A DNA stretch of 64,000 nt from Molossus alvarezi. Taxonomy: Eukaryota > Chordata > Mammalia > Chiroptera > Molossidae. The position numbers and the translations under genes were made by a program. The stretch covers positions 149,408,084 through 149,472,083 of the forward strand of contig CM073885.1 in assembly GCA_037176705.1 (NCBI GenBank), given 5' to 3'. Numbering within the stretch: position 1 is the stretch's first letter; every line of letters begins with the position of its first letter. Below, one piece after another: positions 39,162 through 52,857 of this stretch. Under the pieces are notes generated by a model that saw only the letters and a program-made list of their open reading frames with translations, was not told the DNA's origin and ran no database searches.

Positions 39162-41119
39162 GCTCTGTCCTAGTTGTTCTTTCCATGATATGACTGGATC
39201 TCCCTATAAAACGAGGAGAATGAATGTTAAAGTGTTCATGTTACTCAAGATCTGTGCATTAACTGAACCCAAATGGAAATATTCCTTCATTCCAACAGTT
39301 GTTTGACTAGAACATGTGTGTTCACACTTTCCCTGCAAAGGTACTTAACTTCCCATGGAAAAACATGCCACTGAGTGAATGTGGCCCCTGGCTCTCACAG
39401 AGTTTTGCCAAGAATTCAGTATATCCAAGACTGCACCAGCAAGTCTTGTGTCTCTTTGTCTGGAACAAAAGAAACTTACACTGAGAAGTTTAAGTGTGAT
39501 TACACCTTTACAAATGGACATTTCTTAAACACTTAACCAAAACAACATATGCTTTGAGGATCCTCACGCTCTAGGCTTCATGGAAGCGACTTTTGTGCCA
39601 CTGAAGTGAAGAGTTCTAACACAATTCATTTGGAATAGGTTTGGTTTGTATACACTCTCCTACAAACAAAGTAGAGTGAAAAGTATGTCTAAGGACCTAT
39701 CAAAAGACAGGTTGCCACATTCCCTTACATGAATACTTTCCACAACTGTACTAAGAACACCTAATCTGAAAAACAGTACAACAGTGGTGGTTCCATTTCG
39801 TGTGAAGCGGGTATAGCCCTAGAATCTTTTTCTCAATATTTGGATATTATTTGAAGAAGGTTGTCTATTGGAACACAGTTCTTTGAACAGAGAGCCACTA
39901 AACAGTCAATTGGACACTGCAACCGTAGTAAGGTTTCCATTCTGCTCTTGAACTGACTGTTATTATATTATTCTGCACAGAAAGAACACCAGTCATGAAC
40001 ACTTTTGACTATGCCAGTGTATTCCCATACCTGCTTCGGAGAAATAGTCTTGAAACAAGTGAATCCATGACCATTGTTCAAAGACTGACACTCCCTCTTT
40101 TAAATGGATCACTTTTTTGTTCTAATGGCTGGAATAAGGGGATTGAGTACTTGTCAGTTATCAAGAAATAGGCTGAATGTGTCACAGGGAATTAGAAAGA
40201 TCGGTTCAGGAGGTTCCATTCTTGAACAAGGTACAATTCCAGCATTTCACAATGATGGAAAGCGAGTACTTTGAATTCTCTGGAGAAAACAGGTATCTAC
40301 TCCTTATGTTTTTTGAGGAAATCGGTACAAACAGTGAAATGTATGATGGATCCAAGAATGACACTGATTCATTCGGTAACAACTTTAAAGAATGTGTGTA
40401 GAACTGAATAGGCTATCGATTTCCATGACCTGAACATTGCCCTAACCAATGTGTTTGATTTCTGCAGCCCAGCCTTTGTTGGATATCAAGATGACTCATA
40501 GGCACTTCCAGGAAAACAACACATATGCAGGGCTAAAAGGTAGTATGTTGAAAGGCTGCCAAATCAACTAGTACAGGTTGACTTTTCTGGTCCCATAGGA
40601 AAGAAGGCAGACACCTGCATTTACTTACAACACTGTTTAACACTCCAATGTAAAGTATGCCCTGCACACCGGGCATAGTTAGTGTGTAAGTAATTGAAAT
40701 GGATAGCCAGGTCCACTGCACAAGTGCATTTTCTCTAGAACACTCCTCTTGTCCTAATTCACAGAGGTGTTCAATGTGAAAAACCCTTGGTTTTGTCAGT
40801 GTCTTCCAATTCATGGATTTACTCCTTGCATGGAGACAACCAATGTTTCAACTACATCACTTTAGATGTGTTCAGTCTCACTGCTTCAAGAATGCACATG
40901 TGTGACACCAGTAGTTATCAGTCTTTCCATTGATTCCGTCTTGGCCATACGTTGGTTCACTGTTCTGAGTAAGAATCATGTGAAACCAACTGCTACAGCA
41001 GAAACCAAGCTTTTTCCAAGGATCGCCTTCAAAAATGGGCTTCAATACGATCCAATCTCTGAAACCATGAACAACGCAGAACACAAAAAGGGATAACTTT
41101 TGATTCTACACATAAGTGT
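39162..41119 (+). repeat. Satellite monomer copy 21 (type F)
   Basis: Type F is defined by the GG to CC double change at 869-870, a1362 and t1425. This copy also has t195, a319 and t346, ending in a1886/c1898. It is the first half of the first F-G dimer. Confidence 0.96.
39796..39812 (+). promoter_or_regulatory. CENP-B box, copy 21
   Basis: All 17 bases are identical to copy 1. Confidence 0.82.
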
Positions 41120-43073
41120 GCTCTGTCCTAGTTGTTCTTTCCATGATATGACTGGATCTCCCTATAAAACGAGGAGAATGAATGTTAAAGTGTTCATGTT
41201 ACTCAAGATCTGTGCATTAACTGAACCCAAATGGAAATATTCCTTCATTCCAACAGTTGTTTGACTAGAACATGTGTGTTCACACTTTCCCTGCAAAGGT
41301 ACTTAACTTCCCAGGGAAAAACATGCCACTGAGTGAATGTGGCCCCTGGCTCTCACAGAGTTTTGCCAAGAATTCAGTATATCCAAGACTGCACCAGCAA
41401 GTCTTGTGTCTCTTTGTCTGGAACAAAAGAAACTTACACTGAGAAGTTTAAGTGTGATTACACCGTTACAAATGGACATTTCTTAAACACTTAACCAAAA
41501 CAACATATGCTTTGAGGATCCTCACGCTCTAGGCTTCATGGAAGCGACTTTTGTGCCACTGAAGTGAAGAGTTCTAACACAATTCATTTGGAATAGGTTT
41601 GGTTTGTATACACTCTCCTACAAAGTAGAGTGAAAAGTATGTCTAAGGACCTATCAAAAGACAGGTTGCCACATTTCCTTACATGAATACTTTCCACAAC
41701 TGTACTAAGAACACCTAATCTGAAAAACAGTACAACAGTGGTGGTTCCATTTCGTGTGAAGCGGGTATAGCCCTAGAATCTTTTTCTCAATATTTGGATA
41801 TTATTTGAAGAAGGTTGTCTATTGGAACACAGTTCTTTGAACAGAGAGCCACTAAACAGTCAATTGGACACTGCAACCGTAGTAAGGTTTCCATTCTGCT
41901 CTTGAACTGACTGTTATTATATTATTCTGCACAGAAAGAACACCAGTCATGAACACTTTTGACTATGCCAGTGTATTCCCATAGGTGCTTCGGAGAAATA
42001 GTCTTGAGACAAGTGAATCCATGACCATTGTTCAAAGACTGACACTCCCTCTTTTAAATGGATCACTTTTTTGTTCTAATGGCTGGAATAAGGGGATTGA
42101 GTACTTGTCAGTTGTCAAGAAATAGGCTGAATGTGTCACAGGGAATTAGAAAGATCGGTTCAGGAGGTTCCATTCTTGAACAAGGTACAATTCCAGCATT
42201 TCACAATGATGGAAAGCGAGTACTTTGAATTCTCTGGAGAAAACAGGTATCTACTCCTTATGTTTTTTGAGGAAATCGGTACAAACAGTGAAATGTATGA
42301 TGGATCCAAGAATGACACTGATTCATTCGGTAACAACTTTAAAGAATGTGTGTAGAACTGAATAGGCTATCGATTTCCATGACCTGAACATTGCCCTAAC
42401 CAATGTGTTTGATTTCTGCAGCCCAGCCTTTGTTGGATATCAAGATGACTCATAGGCACTTCCAGGAAAACAACACCTATGCAGGGCTAAAAGTTAGTAT
42501 GTTGAAAGCCTGCCAAATCAACTAGTACAGGTTGACTTTCCTGGTCCCATAGGAAAGAAGGCAGACACCTGCATTTACTTACAACACTGTTTAACACTCC
42601 AATGTAAAGTATGCCCTGCACACCGGGCATAGTTAGTGTGTACGTAATTGAAATGGATAGCCAGGTCCACTGCACAAGTGCATTTTCTCTAGAACACTCC
42701 TCTTGTCCTAATTCACAGAGGTGTTCAATGTGAAAAACCCTTGGTTTTGTCAGTGTCTTCCAATTCATGGATTTACTCCTTGCATGGAGACAACCAATGT
42801 TTCAACTATATCACTTTAGATGTGTTCAGTCTCACTGCTTCAAGAATGCACATGTGTGACACCAGTAGTTATCAGTCTTTCCATTGATTCCGTCTTGGCC
42901 ATACGTTGGTTCACTGTTGTGAGTAAGAATCATGTGAAACCAACTGCTACAGCAGAAACCAAGCTTTTTCCAAGGATCGCCTTCAAAAATGGGCTTCAAT
43001 ACGATCCAATCTTTGAAACCATGAACAACGCAGAACACAAAAAGGGATAACTTTTGATTCTACACATAAGTGT
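41120..43073 (+). repeat. Satellite monomer copy 22 (type G), 1,954 bp
   Basis: Type G has a 4-bp deletion (one of two ACAA units at 501-508), t561, g893, g999, t1379, c1394, c1528, g1804 and t1898. The private change is c1694t. The a1528c change creates a new CpG. Confidence 0.96.
41750..41766 (+). promoter_or_regulatory. CENP-B box, copy 22
   Basis: It is intact, and shifted 4 bp within the monomer by the upstream ACAA deletion. Confidence 0.82.
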
Positions 43074-45031
43074 GCTCTGTCCTAGTTGTTCTTTCCATGA
43101 TATGACTGGATCTCCCTATAAAACGAGGAGAATGAATGTTAAAGTGTTCATGTTACTCAAGATCTGTGCATTAACTGAACCCAAATGGAAATATTCCTTC
43201 ATTCCAACAGTTGTTTGACTAGAACATGTGTGTTCACACTTTCCCTGCAAAGGTACTTAACTTCCCAGGGAAAAACATGCCACTGAGTGAATGTGGCCCC
43301 TGGCTCTCACAGAGTTTTGCCAAGAATTCAGTATATCAAAGACTGCACCAGCAAGTCTTGTGTCTCTTTGTCTGGAACAAAAGAAACTTACCCTGAGAAG
43401 TTTAAGTGTGATTACACCTTTACAAATGGACATTTCTTAAACACTTAACCAAAACAACATATGCTTTGAGGATCCTCACGCTCTAGGCTTCATGGAAGCG
43501 ACTTTTGTGCCACTGAAGTGAAGAGTTCTAACACAATTCATTTGGAATAGGTTTGGTTTGTATACACTCCCCTACAAACAAAGTAGAGTGAAAAGTATGT
43601 CTAAGGACCTATCAAAAGACAGGTTGCCACATTTCCTTACATGAATACTTTCCACAACTGTACTAAGAACACCTAATCTGAAAAACAGTACAACAGTGGT
43701 GGTTCCATTTCGTGTGAAGCGGGTATAGCCCTAGAATCTTTTTCTCAATATTTGGATATTATTTGAAGAAGGTTGTCTATTGGAACACAGTTCTTTGAAC
43801 AGAGAGCCACTAAACAGTCAATTGGACACTGCAACCGTAGTAAGGTTTCCATTCTGCTCTTGAACTGACTGTTATTATATTATTCTGCACAGAAAGAACA
43901 CCAGTCATGAACACTTTTGACTATGCCAGTGTATTCCCATACCTGCTTCGGAGAAATAGTCTTGAAACAAGTGAATCCATGACCATTGTTCAAAGACTGA
44001 CACTCCCTCTTTTAAATGGATCACTTTTTTGTTCTAATGGCTGGAATAAGGGGATTGAGTACTTGTCAGTTATCAAGAAATAGGCTGAATGTGTCACAGG
44101 GAATTAGAAAGATCGGTTCAGGAGGTTCCATTCTTGAACAAGGTACAATTCCAGCATTTCACAATGATGGAAAGCGAGTACTTTGAATTCTCTGGAGAAA
44201 ACAGGTATCTACTCCTTATGTTTTTTGAGGAAATCGGTACAAACAGTGAAATGTATGATGGATCCAAGAATGACACTGATTCATTCGGTAACAACTTTAA
44301 AGAATGTGTGTAGAACTGAATAGGCTATCGATTTCCATGACCTGAACATTGCCCTAACCAATGTGTTTGATTTCTGCAGCCCAGCCTTTGTTGGATATCA
44401 AGATGACTCATAGGCACTTCCAGGAAAACAACACATATGCAGGGCTAAAAGGTAGTATGTTGAAAGGCTGCCAAATCAACTAGTACAGGTTGACTTTTCT
44501 GGTCCCATAGGAAAGAAGGCAGACACCTGCATTTACTTACAACACTGTTTAACACTCCAATGTAAAGTATGCCCTGCACACCGGGCATAGTTAGTGTGTA
44601 AGTAATTGAAATGGATAGCCAGGTCCACTGCACAAGTGCATTTTCTCTAGAACACTCCTCTTGTCCTAATTCACAGAGGTGTTCAATGTGAAAAACCCTT
44701 GGTTTTGTCAGTGTCTTCCAATTCATGGATTTACTCCTTGCATGGAGACAACCAATGTTTCAACTACATCACTTTAGATGTGTTCAGTCTCACTGCTTCA
44801 AGAATGCACATGTGTGACACCAGTAGTTATCAGTCTTTCCATTGATTCCGTCTTGGCCATACGTTGGTTCACTGTTCTGAGTAAGAATCATGTGAAACCA
44901 ACTGCTACAGCAGAAACCAAGCTTTTTCCAAGGATCGCCTTCAAAAATGGGCTTCAATCCGATCCAATCTCTGAAACCATGAACAACGCAGAACACAAAA
45001 AGGGATAACTTTTGATTCTACACATAAGTGT
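43074..45031 (+). repeat. Satellite monomer copy 23 (type F)
   Basis: It shares the CC at 869-870, a1362 and t1425 with copy 21. It differs in g195, a265, c319, c497, t561 and c1886. The a265 change is shared only with copy 25. It is the first half of the second F-G dimer. Confidence 0.96.
43708..43724 (+). promoter_or_regulatory. CENP-B box, copy 23
   Basis: All 17 bases are identical to copy 1. Confidence 0.82.
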
Positions 45032-46985
45032 GCTCTGTCCTAGTTGTTCTTTCCATGATATGACTGGATCTCCCTATAAAACGAGGAGAATGAATGTTAA
45101 AGTGTTCATGTTACTCAAGATCTGTGCATTAACTGAACCCAAATGGAAATATTCCTTCATTCCAACAGTTGTTTGACTAGAACATGTGTGTTCACACTTT
45201 CCCTGCAAAGGTACTTAACTTCCCAGGGAAAAACATGCCACTGAGTGAATGTGGCCCCTGGCTCTCACAGAGTTTTGCCAAGAATTCAGTATATCCAAGA
45301 CTGCACCAGCAAGTCTTGTGTCTCTTTGTCTGGAACAAAAGAAACTTACACTGAGAAGTTTAAGTGTGATTACACCGTTACAAATGGACATTTCTTAAAC
45401 ACTTAACCAAAACAACATATGCTTTGAGGATCCTCACGCTCTAGGCTTCATGGAAGCGACTTTTGTGCCACTGAAGTGAAGAGTTCTAACACAATTCATT
45501 TGGAATAGGTTTGGTTTGTATACACTCTCCTACAAAGTAGAGTGAAAAGTATGTCTAAGGACCTATCAAAAGACAGGTTGCCACATTTCCTTACATGAAT
45601 ACTTTCCACAACTGTACTAAGAACACCTAATCTGAAAAACAGTACAACAGTGGTGGTTCCATTTCGTGTGAAGCGGGTATAGCCCTAGAATCTTTTTCTC
45701 AATATTTGGATATTATTTGAAGAAGGTTGTCTATTGGAACACAGTTCTTTGAACAGAGAGCCACTAAACAGTCAATTGGACACTGCAACCGTAGTAAGGT
45801 TTCCATTCTGCTCTTGAACTGACTGTTATTATATTATTCTGCACAGAAAGAACACCAGTCATGAACACTTTTGACTATGCCAGTGTATTCCCATAGGTGC
45901 TTCGGAGAAATAGTCTTGAGACAAGTGAATCCATGACCATTGTTCAAAGACTGACACTCCCTCTTTTAAATGGATCACTTTTTTGTTCTAATGGCTGGAA
46001 TAAGGGGATTGAGTACTTGTCAGTTGTCAAGAAATAGGCTGAATGTGTCACAGGGAATTAGAAAGATCGGTTCAGGAGGTTCCATTCTTGAACAAGGTAC
46101 AATTCCAGCATTTCACAATGATGGAAAGCGAGTACTTTGAATTCTCTGGAGAAAACAGGTATCTACTCCTTATGTTTTTTGAGGAAATCGGTACAAACAG
46201 TGAAATGTATGATGGATCCAAGAATGACACTGATTCATTCGGTAACAACTTTAAAGAATGTGTGTAGAACTGAATAGGCTATCGATTTCCATGACCTGAA
46301 CATTGCCCTAACCAATGTGTTTGATTTCTGCAGCCCAGCCTTTGTTGGATATCAAGATGACTCATAGGCACTTCCAGGAAAACAACACCTATGCAGGGCT
46401 AAAAGTTAGTATGTTGAAAGCCTGCCAAATCAACTAGTACAGGTTGACTTTCCTGGTCCCATAGGAAAGAAGGCAGACACCTGCATTTACTTACAACACT
46501 GTTTAACACTCCAATGTAAAGTATGCCCTGCACACCGGGCATAGTTAGTGTGTACGTAATTGAAATGGATAGCCAGGTCCACTGCACAAGTGCATTTTCT
46601 CTAGAACACTCCTCTTGTCCTAATTCACAGAGGTGTTCAATGTGAAAAACCCTTGGTTTTGTCAGTGTCTTCCAATTCATGGATTTACTCCTTGCATGGA
46701 GACAACCAATGTTTCAACTACATCACTTTAGATGTGTTCAGTCTCACTGCTTCAAGAATGCACATGTGTGACACCAGTAGTTATCAGTCTTTCCATTGAT
46801 TCCGTCTTGGCCATACGTTGGTTCACTGTTGTGAGTAAGAATCATGTGAAACCAACTGCTACAGCAGAAACCAAGCTTTTTCCAAGGATCGCCTTCAAAA
46901 ATGGGCTTCAATACGATCCAATCTTTGAAACCATGAACAACGCAGAACACAAAAAGGGATAACTTTTGATTCTACACATAAGTGT
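45032..46985 (+). repeat. Satellite monomer copy 24 (type G), 1,954 bp
   Basis: It has the same 4-bp deletion and the full type G signature as copy 22, without c1694t. From this copy to copy 32 every tail has t1898. Confidence 0.96.
45662..45678 (+). promoter_or_regulatory. CENP-B box, copy 24
   Basis: It is intact, and shifted 4 bp within the monomer as in copy 22. Confidence 0.82.
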
Positions 46986-48942
46986 GCTCTGTCCTAGTTG
47001 TTCTTTCCATGATATGACTGGATCTCCCTATAAAACGAGGAGAATGAATGTTAAAGTGTTCATGTTACTCAAGATCTGTGCATTAACTGAACCCAAATGG
47101 AAATATTCCTTCATTCCAACAGTTGTTTGACTAGAACATGTGTGTTCACACTTTCCCTGCAAAGGTACTTAACTTCCCAGGGAAAAACATGCCACTGAGT
47201 GAATGTGGCCCCTGGCTCTCACAGAGTTTTGCCAAGAATTCAGTATATCAAAGACTGCACCAGCAAGTCTTGTGTCTCTTTGTCTGGAACAAAAGAAACT
47301 TACCCTGAGAAGTTTAAGTGTGATTACACCTTTACAAATGGACATTTCTTAAACACTTAACCAAAACAACATATGCTTTGAGGATCCTCACGCTCTAGGC
47401 TTCATGGAAGCGACTTTGGTGCCACTGAAGTGAAGAGTTCTAACACAATTCATTTGGAATAGGTTTGGTTGGTATACACTCTCCTACAAACAAAGTAGAG
47501 TGAAAAGTATGTCTAAGGACCTATCAAAAGACAGGTTGCCACATTTCCTTACATGAATACTTTCCACAACTGTACTAAGAACACCTAATCTGAAAAACAG
47601 TACAACAGTGGTGGTTCCATTTCGTGTGAAGCGGGTATAGCCCTAGAATCTTTTTCTCAATATTTGGATATTATTTGAAGAAGGTTGTCTATTGGAACAC
47701 AGTTCTTTGAACAGAGAGCCACTAAACAGTCAATTGGACACTGCAACCGTAGTAAGGTTTCCATTCTGCTCTTGAACTGAATGTTATTATATTATTCTGC
47801 ACAGAAAGAACACCAGACATGAACACTTTTGACTATGCCAGTGTATTCCCATAGGTGCTTCTGAGAAATAGTCTTGAAACAAGTGAATCAAGACCATTGT
47901 TCAAAGACTGACACTCCCTCTTTAAAATGGACCACTGTTTTGTTCTAATGGCTGGAAGAAGGGGATTGAGTACTTGTCAGTTATCAAGAAATAAGCTGAA
48001 TGTGTCACAGGGTATTAGAAAGATCGGTTCAGGAGGTTCCATTCTTGAACAAGGTACAATTCCAGCATTTCACAATGATGGAAAGCGAGTACTTTGAATT
48101 CTCTGGAGAAAACAGGTATCTACTCCTTATGTTTTTTGAGGAAATCGGTACAAACAGTGAAATGTATGATGGATCCAAGAATGACACTGATTCATTCGGT
48201 AACAACTTTAAAGAATGTGTGTAGAACTGAATAGGCTATCGATTTCCATGACCTGAACATTGCCCTAACCAATGTGTTTGATTTCTGCAGCCCAGCCTTT
48301 GTTGGATATCAAGATGACTCATAGGCACTTCCAGGAAAACAACACCTATGCAGGGCTAAAAGGTAGTATGTTGAAAGGCTGCCAAATCAACTAGTACAGG
48401 TTGACTTTCCTGGTCCCATAGGAAAGAAGGCAGACACCTGCATTTACTTACAACACTGTTTAACACTCCAATGTAAAGTATGCCCTGCACACCGGGCATA
48501 GTTAGTGTGTACGTAATTGAAATGGATAGCCAGGTCCACTGCACAAGTGCATTTTCTCTAGAACACTCCTCTTGTCCTAATTCACAGAGGTGTTCAATGT
48601 GAAAAACCCTTGGTTTTGTCAGTGTCTTCCAATTCATGGATTTACTCCTTGCATGGAGACAACCAATGTTTCAACTACATCACTTTAGATGTGTTCAGTC
48701 TCACTGCTTCAAGAATGCACATGTGTGACACCAGTAGTTATCAGTCTTTCCATTGATTCCGTCTTGGCCATACGTTGGTTCACTGTTGTGAGTAAGAATC
48801 ATGTGAAACCAACTGCTACAGCAGAAACCAAGCTTTTTCCAAGGATCGCCTTCAAAAATGGGCTTCAATACGATCCAATCTTTGAAACCATGAACAACGC
48901 AGAACACAAAAAGGGATAACTTTTGATTCTACACATAAGTGT
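46986..48942 (+). repeat. Satellite monomer copy 25 (type H), 1,957 bp
   Basis: Type H has g433, g486 and a796, then a cluster of changes at 832, 877, 904 (1-bp deletion), 907, 953, 974, 1010 and 1029. This copy adds private t940a and t948c. It also has a265 (as in copy 23) and c1528/g1804 (as in type G), so it looks like a junction of F, G and H sequence. Confidence 0.95.
47620..47636 (+). promoter_or_regulatory. CENP-B box, copy 25
   Basis: It is intact although the diverged type H segment begins about 180 bp downstream. Confidence 0.82.
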
Positions 48943-50899
48943 GCTCTGTCCTAGTTGTTCTTTCCATGATATGACTGGATCTCCCTATAAAACGAGGAGA
49001 ATGAATGTTAAAGTGTTCATGTTACTCAAGATCTGTGCATTAACTGAACCCAAATGGAAATATTCCTTCATTCCAACAGTTGTTTGACTAGAACATGTGT
49101 GTTCACACTTTCCCTGCAAAGGTACTTAACTTCCCAGGGAAAAACATGCCACTGAGTGAATGTGGCCCCTGGCTCTCACAGAGTTTTGCCAAGAATTCAG
49201 TATATCCAAGACTGCACCAGCAAGTCTTGTGTCTCTTTGTCTGGAACAAAAGAAACTTACCCTGAGAAGTTTAAGTGTGATTACACCTTTACAAATGGAC
49301 ATTTCTTAAACACTTAACCAAAACAACATATGCTTTGAGGATCCTCACGCTCTAGGCTTCATGGAAGCGACTTTGGTGCCACTGAAGTGAAGAGTTCTAA
49401 CACAATTCATTTGGAATAGGTTTGGTTGGTATACACTCTCCTACAAACAAAGTAGAGTGAAAAGTATGTCTAAGGACCTATCAAAAGACAGGTTGCCACA
49501 TTCCCTTACATGAATACTTTCCACAACTGTACTAAGAACACCTAATCTGAAAAACAGTACAACAGTGGTGGTTCCATTTCGTGTGAAGCGGGTATAGCCC
49601 TAGAATCTTTTTCTCAATATTTGGATATTATTTGAAGAAGGTTGTCTATTGGAACACAGTTCTTTGAACAGAGAGCCACTAAACAGTCAATTGGACACTG
49701 CAACCGTAGTAAGGTTTCCATTCTGCTCTTGAACTGAATGTTATTATATTATTCTGCACAGAAAGAACACCAGACATGAACACTTTTGACTATGCCAGTG
49801 TATTCCCATAGGTGCTTCTGAGAAATAGTCTTGAAACAAGTGAATCAAGACCATTGTTCAAAGACTGACACTCCCTCTTTTAAATGGATCACTGTTTTGT
49901 TCTAATGGCTGGAAGAAGGGGATTGAGTACTTGTCAGTTATCAAGAAATAAGCTGAATGTGTCACAGGGTATTAGAAAGATCGGTTCAGGAGGTTCCATT
50001 CTTGAACAAGGTACAATTCCAGCATTTCACAATGATGGAAAGCGAGTACTTTGAATTCTCTGGAGAAAACAGGTATCTACTCCTTATGTTTTTTGAGGAA
50101 ATCGGTACAAACAGTGAAATGTATGATGGATCCAAGAATGACACTGATTCATTCGGTAACAACTTTAAAGAATGTGTGTAGAACTGAATAGGCTATCGAT
50201 TTCCATGACCTGAACATTGCCCTAACCAATGTGTTTGATTTCTGCAGCCCAGCCTTTGTTGGATATCAAGATGACTCATAGGCACTTCCAGGAAAACAAC
50301 ACCTATGCAGGGCTAAAAGGTAGTATGTTGAAAGGCTGCCAAATCAACTAGTACAGGTTGACTTTCCTGGTCCCATAGGAAAGAAGGCAGACACCTGCAT
50401 TTACTTACAACACTGTTTAACACTCCAATGTAAAGTATGCCCTGCACACCGGGCATAGTTAGTGTGTAAGTAATTGAAATGGATAGCCAGGTCCACTGCA
50501 CAAGTGCATTTTCTCTAGAACACTCCTCTTGTCCTAATTCACAGAGGTGTTCAATGTGAAAAACCCTTGGTTTTGTCAGTGTCTTCCAATTCATGGATTT
50601 ACTCCTTGCATGGAGACAACCAATGTTTCAACTACATCACTTTAGATGTGTTCAGTCTCACTGCTTCAAGAATGCACATGTGTGACACCAGTAGTTATCA
50701 GTCTTTCCATTGATTCCGTCTTGGCCATACGTTGGTTCACTGTTCTGAGTAAGAATCATGTGAAACCAACTGCTACAGCAGAAACCAAGCTTTTTCCAAG
50801 GATCGCCTTCAAAAATGGGCTTCAATACGATCCAATCTTTGAAACCATGAACAACGCAGAACACAAAAAGGGATAACTTTTGATTCTACACATAAGTGT
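48943..50899 (+). repeat. Satellite monomer copy 26 (type H), 1,957 bp
   Basis: It has the type H cluster as in copy 25 but with c265, c561, a1528 and c1804. It is the first half of the first H-I dimer. Confidence 0.96.
49577..49593 (+). promoter_or_regulatory. CENP-B box, copy 26
   Basis: All 17 bases are identical to copy 1. Confidence 0.82.
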
Positions 50900-52857
50900 G
50901 CTCTGTCCTAGTTGTTCTTTCCATGATATGACTGGATCTCCCTATAAAACGAGGAGAATGAATGTTAAAGTGTTCATGTTACTCAAGATCTGTGCATTAA
51001 CTGAACCCAAATGGAAATATTCCTTCATTCCAACAGTTGTTTGACTAGAACATGTGTGTTCACACTTTCCCTGCAAAGGTACTTAACTTCCCAGGGAAAA
51101 ACATGCCACTGAGTGAATGTGGCCCCTGGCTCTCACAGAGTTTTGCCAAGAATTCAGTATATCCAAGACTGCACCAGCAAGTCTTGTGTCTCTTTGTCTG
51201 GAACAAAAGAAACTTACCCTGAGAAGTTTAAGTGTGATTACACCTTTACAAATGGACATTTCTTAAACACTTAACCAAAACAACATATGCTTTGAGGATC
51301 CTCACGCTCTAGGCTTCATGGAAGCGACTTTTGTGCCACTGAAGTGAAGAGTTCTAACACAATTCATTTGGAATAGCTTTGGTTTGTATACACTCCCCTA
51401 AAAACAAAGTAGAGTGAAAAGTATGTCTAAGGACCTATCAAAAGACAGGTTGCCACATTTCCTTACATGAATACTTTCCACAACTCTACTAAGAACACCT
51501 AATCTGAAAAACAGTACAACAGTGGTGGTTCCATTTCGTGTGAAGCGGGTATAGCCCTAGAATCTTTTTCTCAATATTTGGATATTATTTGAAGAAGGTT
51601 GTCTATTGGAACACAGTTCTTTGAACAGAGAGCCACTAAACAGTCAATTGGACACTGCAACCGTAGTAAGGTTTCCATTCTGCTCTTGAACTGACTGTTA
51701 TTATATTATTCTGCACAGAAAGAACACCAGTCATGAACACTTTTGACTATGCCAGTGTATTCCCATAGGTGCTTCGGAGAAATAGTCTTGAAACAAGTGA
51801 ATCCATGACCATTGTTCAAAGACTGACACTCCCTCTTTTAAATGGATCACTTTTTTGTTCTAATGGCTGGAATAAGGGGATTGAGTACTTGTCAGTTATC
51901 AAGAAATAGGCTGAATGTGTCACAGGGTATTAGAAAGATCGGTTCAGGAGGTTCCATTCTTGAACAAGGTACAATTCCAGCATTTCACAATGATGGAAAG
52001 CGAGTACTTTGAATTCTCTGGAGAAAACAGGTATCTACTCCTTATGTTTTTTGAGGAAATCGGTACAAACAGTGAAATGTATGATGGATCCAAGAATGAC
52101 ACTGATTCATTCGGTAACAACTTTAAAGAATGTGTGTAGAACTGAATAGGCTATCGATTTCCATGACCTGAACATTGCCCTAACCAATGTGTTTGATTTC
52201 TGCAGCCCAGCCTTTGTTGGATATCAAGATGACTCATAGGCACTTCCAGGAAAACAACACCTATGCAGGGCTAAAAGGTAGTATGTTGAAAGGCTGCCAA
52301 ATCAACTAGTACAGGTTGACTTTCCTGGTCCCATAGGAAAGAAGGCAGACACCTGCATTTACTTACAACACTGTTTAACACTCCAATGTAAAGTATGCCC
52401 TGCACACCGGGCATAGTTAGTGTGTAAGTAATTGAAATGGATAGCCAGGTCCACTGCACAAGTGCATTTTCTCTAGAACACTCCTCTTGTCCTAATTCAC
52501 AGAGGTGTTCAATGTGAAAAACCCTTGGTTTTGTCAGTGTCTTCCAATTCATGGATTTACTCCTTGCATGGAGACAACCAATGTTTCAACTACATCACTT
52601 TAGATGTGTTCAGTCTCACTGCTTCAAGAATGCACATGTGTGACACCAGTAGTTATCAGTCTTTCCATTGATTCCGTCTTGGCCATACGTTGGTTCACTG
52701 TTGTGAGTAAGAATCATGTGAAACCAACTGCTACAGCAGAAACCAAGCTTTTTCCAAGGATCGCCTTCAAAAATGGGCTTCAATACGACCCAATCTTTGA
52801 AACCATGAACAACGCAGAACACAAAAAGGGATAACTTTTGATTCTACACATAAGTGT
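50900..52857 (+). repeat. Satellite monomer copy 27 (type I)
   Basis: Type I has c478, c497, a502, t561, c587, t1029 and c1890. It lacks the 832-1010 cluster of type H but shares its t1029. This copy also has g1804. Confidence 0.96.
51534..51550 (+). promoter_or_regulatory. CENP-B box, copy 27
   Basis: All 17 bases are identical to copy 1. Confidence 0.82.

Larger units (their letters stand above)
39162..43073 (+). repeat. Higher-order unit F-G, first round (2 monomers, 3,912 bp)
   Basis: Copy 21 (CC at 869-870) is followed by copy 22 (4-bp deletion). The pair is repeated immediately. Confidence 0.85.
43074..46985 (+). repeat. Higher-order unit F-G, second round (2 monomers, 3,912 bp)
   Basis: Copies 23 and 24 repeat the F-G order. 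The G halves are almost identical between rounds, while the F halves differ at 195, 265, 319, 497, 561 and 1886. Homogenisation was therefore uneven. Confidence 0.85.
48943..52857 (+). repeat. Higher-order unit H-I, first round (2 monomers, 3,915 bp)
   Basis: Copy 26 has the clustered type H segment and copy 27 has the type I signature at 478-587. The same order follows in copies 28-29. Confidence 0.85.
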
